Shown: positions 3,827-6,259 of the stretch, piece after piece
Layout: each line of letters begins with the position of its first letter
Position numbering within the stretch: the first letter of the stretch is position 1
Origin: Planctomycetaceae bacterium
Lineage (GTDB): Bacteria > Planctomycetota > Planctomycetia > Pirellulales > UBA1268
Direction: 5' to 3'
DNA: 6,259 nt
Assembly (NCBI GenBank): GCA_947453125.1
Contig: CANGGC010000172.1
Span: 1-6,259, forward strand
Position numbers and translations under genes: made by a program
The notes under the pieces: model-generated
The model's database searches: none
Told to the model about the DNA's origin: nothing
What the model saw: only the letters and a program-made list of their open reading frames with translations

Positions 3827-6259
3827 TGGAGAAACTCATTCCCCGCCAGGAGCGTTCGCAGCCAGGCGGCGAGGGCTTCGTGGTCTGGATTAGCGACCCC
3901 TTCGGCCGCGACTCCTTCGCGATAGCGGTCGATGAAGGCATTCGCGGCGGCGAGTTCGTCGCTCTCCGGAGCCCGGGCGAGCGCCCCCTGCATCGCCGCC
4001 ACGATGCGTTCGCTCCGGTCGGTCGCGATCTGCTCGAGCTGACTGGCCCAGCTGTCGGCCGCGCCATGAACGAGGGGATCGTTCAAGAAGAACAGCGCCT
4101 GCGTCGGCACGGTGGTGCCGAGCCGGTCGGCGGTCGAGGCATTCGGATCGGCGCCGTCGAAGAGGGCGAGGAAGGGATGCCGCTTGAGCCGGCCGGTCAT
4201 GAGGTAGAGGCTGCGCCGGTCGTGGTCGTAGACGGCGCCGAACGGCCCATGCTGCGAGTAGCCCCATTCGAAGGGGGGCGGGAAGGGATGCCCTTCGCCC
4301 CGGGAGCGGTCGAGCCGGCCACTGACGGCGAGGATCGCGTCGCGAATCTCTTCGGCGGAGAGCCGGCGGCGCTCGAAGCCGACGTAGAGATTCCGCCCGT
4401 CGGCGGTCGTGGCAGCGGCGTCCGCGCGGGCCGTGGCCTGCTGCCAGGTGGCGCTTGAAAGGATCTGGCGGTGGATCGCCTTGATCGACCAGCCGCCGCG
4501 GACGAAGTCGGTGGCGAGCCGGTCGAGCAATTCCGGATGCGTCGGCGGCCTTCCGCGGACGCCGAAGTCGTTGGGCGTGGCGACGAGACCGCGGCCGAAG
4601 TGATGCTGCCAGATCCGATTGACCATCACCCGCGCCGTGAGGGGGTGATCGGGGCGCGTCAGCCACTCGGCAAGCTCGAGCCGGCCGCTCCCCGCGACGG
4701 CTGCCGGGAGCGTTGTCTCTCCGAGCACGGCGATGAATCCCCGCGGCACCGTGTCGCCGAGGTCATCGGGCTCGCCACGCCGCTGGATCCTGGCGTCAGC
4801 CGGCGTCCCGTCGGCCATCGCGTAGGCCATCGGCACAGGGCCCTCGGCGAGAAGCCGACGGAGCTCCGCGGCAAGTGCATCGCTCCGCGCTTCGAGGGTG
4901 GCAAGCGTGCTCTTCAGTGCCCCGATCTCCTCGTCGCGGCCGGCCGCCGCGGCCGGCACTTCCGCCGGGCTTTCGAGGGGGCGATGGGGCGTGGAGGAGA
5001 CGAGAAAATTATCGACGTCGAGCGCGGGGCGGAGGCCGCCGACATGGCCGTAGCTGTCGATGAAGGTGTAGTCGATCGTGCCATCCCAGCTCGCCGCAAG
5101 CGGACCGGAGAACGGGGTTAATGTTCCTTCCGAAAGGAGGAGCCCGGTGTAGGTCCGCTTCGCGAGATCGAGGACAAGCTGCACCTGATGCCAGCGATCG
5201 GCGACAATCGTGGCCACGGGGCTCGTCGTCTGACCGTCGCGCGTGAAGAACGCGGCGTCATCGAAAAACATCTCGATCGCCGGCGAGGGGCCGGGACCGT
5301 GGCCGATCGAATACCGCCACGTGCCCTGCCCGTCACCACTGCGCGTGCCCGGGCGGATGTCGAAGCTGACATGGAGCCGGCCGTCGGCAGCGGGGGGGAT
5401 GGGGGGAAGCGAAAGTCCGAAGCCGTCATACTCGGCCCGGCTGGGGAGCGTGAGGCCGAGGCGACCGGGGGCGTAGAGATTCTTAAAGGGGCTTTGGGCC
5501 TTGGCGTCGAGGCGGACGACGCTCGCCGGGCCGGGATTCCAAGGAGCCACAGGGGGCGCTCCGGCCGACTGCATCTCGAGGTCGCCGTCGTAGCCCGACA
5601 GCTCACGGAGGCGGGCCCGGAGCGCCTTCGCATCGGGGCCGGGGAGCACCGCTTGCCGCTCGAGGCTGACTGGGGGAATCGGCGCCGATTCGAGCGCGAG
5701 GTTGTCGCAGTCGAGCGCCGTGGCTGCGTAGTCGGTCGCCGGCTCGACGAGCGCCGCCAGTTCCACGCCGTCGATCGGGCCGCGGAGATCACCTGTGAGC
5801 GGAAACGGCCCGAAGTCGCGGACTTTTCCCGGGCTGCCGAGGCGGCCGGAGACTTCGTGCGCCGCGGTGTCGATCGCCAGCTGGAGATTGATCCATTCCG
5901 CTGTCGGGATCGGCCCGAGGTCGTGCGTGGCTCCGGCGGCGACGAGTGACAGGCTTTCCGCCGACAGGACAAGCTCGATCGCGGCAGCGCCGGCAGCGGT
6001 GAGCGTGAAGCGATGGCGCCCCGTCGCGGCGGGAGTGTGGAGGCGGAGATCGAGATTGAGAAACACCGGGGCGCCGTTCCCCGGCAGCCCGTGGACGGCT
6101 TGAGTGCAGCGGTAGGGGGCGGCTCCCGCCGCGATGCTCACGCCGCAGCGGCCGCCGGCAAAGAGATGCTTGAAGGGGCTCTGCGCGGCGGCCGTGACGT
6201 TGATCGGCCCCTCGGCCCGCCACGGCGGCACGAGGACGCCATAGCTCCCTCCGCCGGCC
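3817..6259 (-). CDS. PSD1-type protein with C-terminal DUF1553 domain (N-terminus cut by window edge)
   Basis: The frame is open from the right edge to TGA at 3819-3817, about 813 residues, with no start required inside the window; GTG at 6231 is merely the first start-like codon. In this family the N-terminus usually carries a cytochrome-c-like PSC1 domain and DUF1549, which would lie beyond the edge. Visible parts, with positions: a first beta-rich module opening with AQSPFKHLFAGGR (about 6186-5690), a second opening with AQSPFKNLYAPGR (about 5499-5000) and ending in FIDSYGHVGG and ALDVDNFLV, both LamG-like by inference. Then comes a short Ala/Glu/Leu-rich coiled coil (about 4941-4843), and DUF1553 from about 4689 to the end, with RVMVNRIWQHHFGRGLV, NDFGVRGRPPTHPELLD, RRLSAEEIRDA and the typical C-terminal NEFLHVD. 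The protein is probably periplasmic or cell-envelope located. Its partner is the DUF1501 protein downstream; the joint function is unknown. The stop codon sits inside the first unit of the tandem array. Confidence 0.94.
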   Translation of the reverse strand, partial: AGGGSYGVLVPPWRAEGPINVTAAAQSPFKHLFAGGRCGVSIAAGAAPYRCTQAVHGLPGNGAPVFLNLDLRLHTPAATGRHRFTLTAAGAAAIELVLSAESLSLVAAGATHDLGPIPTAEWINLQLAIDTAAHEVSGRLGSPGKVRDFGPFPLTGDLRGPIDGVELAALVEPATDYAATALDCDNLALESAPIPPVSLERQAVLPGPDAKALRARLRELSGYDGDLEMQSAGAPPVAPWNPGPASVVRLDAKAQSPFKNLYAPGRLGLTLPSRAEYDGFGLSLPPIPPAADGRLHVSFDIRPGTRSGDGQGTWRYSIGHGPGPSPAIEMFFDDAAFFTRDGQTTSPVATIVADRWHQVQLVLDLAKRTYTGLLLSEGTLTPFSGPLAASWDGTIDYTFIDSYGHVGGLRPALDVDNFLVSSTPHRPLESPAEVPAAAAGRDEEIGALKSTLATLEARSDALAAELRRLLAEGPVPMAYAMADGTPADARIQRRGEPDDLGDTVPRGFIAVLGETTLPAAVAGSGRLELAEWLTRPDHPLTARVMVNRIWQHHFGRGLVATPNDFGVRGRPPTHPELLDRLATDFVRGGWSIKAIHRQILSSATWQQATARADAAATTADGRNLYVGFERRRLSAEEIRDAILAVSGRLDRSRGEGHPFPPPFEWGYSQHGPFGAVYDHDRRSLYLMTGRLKRHPFLALFDGADPNASTADRLGTTVPTQALFFLNDPLVHGAADSWASQLEQIATDRSERIVAAMQGALARAPESDELAAANAFIDRYREGVAAEGVANPDHEALAAWLRTLLAGNEFLHVD

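Noticed and set aside
3651..3925. Plus-strand open frames encoding a repetitive Leu/Ala/Ser/Asn/Gln peptide through the array.
   Set aside because: All three plus frames are open because the 16-bp unit contains no stop, and the C-terminal parts run antisense to the DUF1553 domain. No ribosome binding site or family match supports translation.
2758..4458. A 566-codon open frame on the plus strand, crossing the repeat array.
   Set aside because: It is antisense to two firmly identified genes, has no recognisable domain, and is kept open by high GC and by the array, which lacks stops in all three plus frames.
4471..5949. Several plus-strand frames of about 200-250 codons opposite the PSD1 gene.
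   Set aside because: They are shadows of the PSD1 coding strand in high-GC DNA; the minus strand carries recognisable DUF1553 motifs throughout.
6229..6231. GTG at 6231 as the true start of the PSD1 protein.
   Set aside because: The frame stays open to the window edge, and the family normally has long N-terminal domains before this point, so the codon is internal valine.

Overview
The window reads as chromosomal DNA of a planctomycete, most likely of the Pirellulales or a near relative. The grounds are high GC content, a neighbouring PSD1/DUF1553 and DUF1501 gene pair (a gene family pair greatly expanded in Planctomycetes), and a Tat-exported Gfo/Idh/MocA oxidoreductase of the type common in these bacteria. 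No RNA gene, CRISPR array, insertion sequence or phage gene is visible. All four supported genes lie on the minus strand; both window ends cut a gene.

Read in the direction of transcription (from the right edge leftwards): (1) a large PSD1-type protein whose N-terminus is off the right edge (3817-6259). Visible are two related beta-rich modules, a short coiled coil and a complete C-terminal DUF1553 domain. (2) A 176-bp tandem array of eleven 16-bp units (3651-3826), which fills almost all of the space between the PSD1 gene and the next gene and contains the PSD1 stop codon. (3) A DUF1501 protein with a twin-arginine signal (2194-3615). (4) A SIS-domain sugar-phosphate isomerase-like protein (1534-2151), 42 bp behind it and probably co-transcribed. 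(5) A gene-free stretch of about 460 bp (1074-1533) holding a hairpin over the SIS stop codon, a long inverted repeat with internal short repeats, a GC palindrome and a possible promoter. (6) A Gfo/Idh/MocA oxidoreductase (1-1073) whose C-terminus is off the left edge.

PSD1 and DUF1501 proteins are nearly always encoded together and are thought to act outside the cytoplasm; their biochemical role is not settled. The SIS protein would be cytoplasmic and act on a phosphosugar. The oxidoreductase carries its own Tat signal and appears to have its own promoter region, so it is probably a separate transcription unit.

The gene content is ordinary for a planctomycete. The feature that stands out is the 16-bp repeat array: its boundary coincides with the end of the PSD1 gene, each unit resembles the last codons and stop codon of that gene, and it puts stop codons in every frame of the transcribed strand. 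I do not see evidence for a new multi-gene system.
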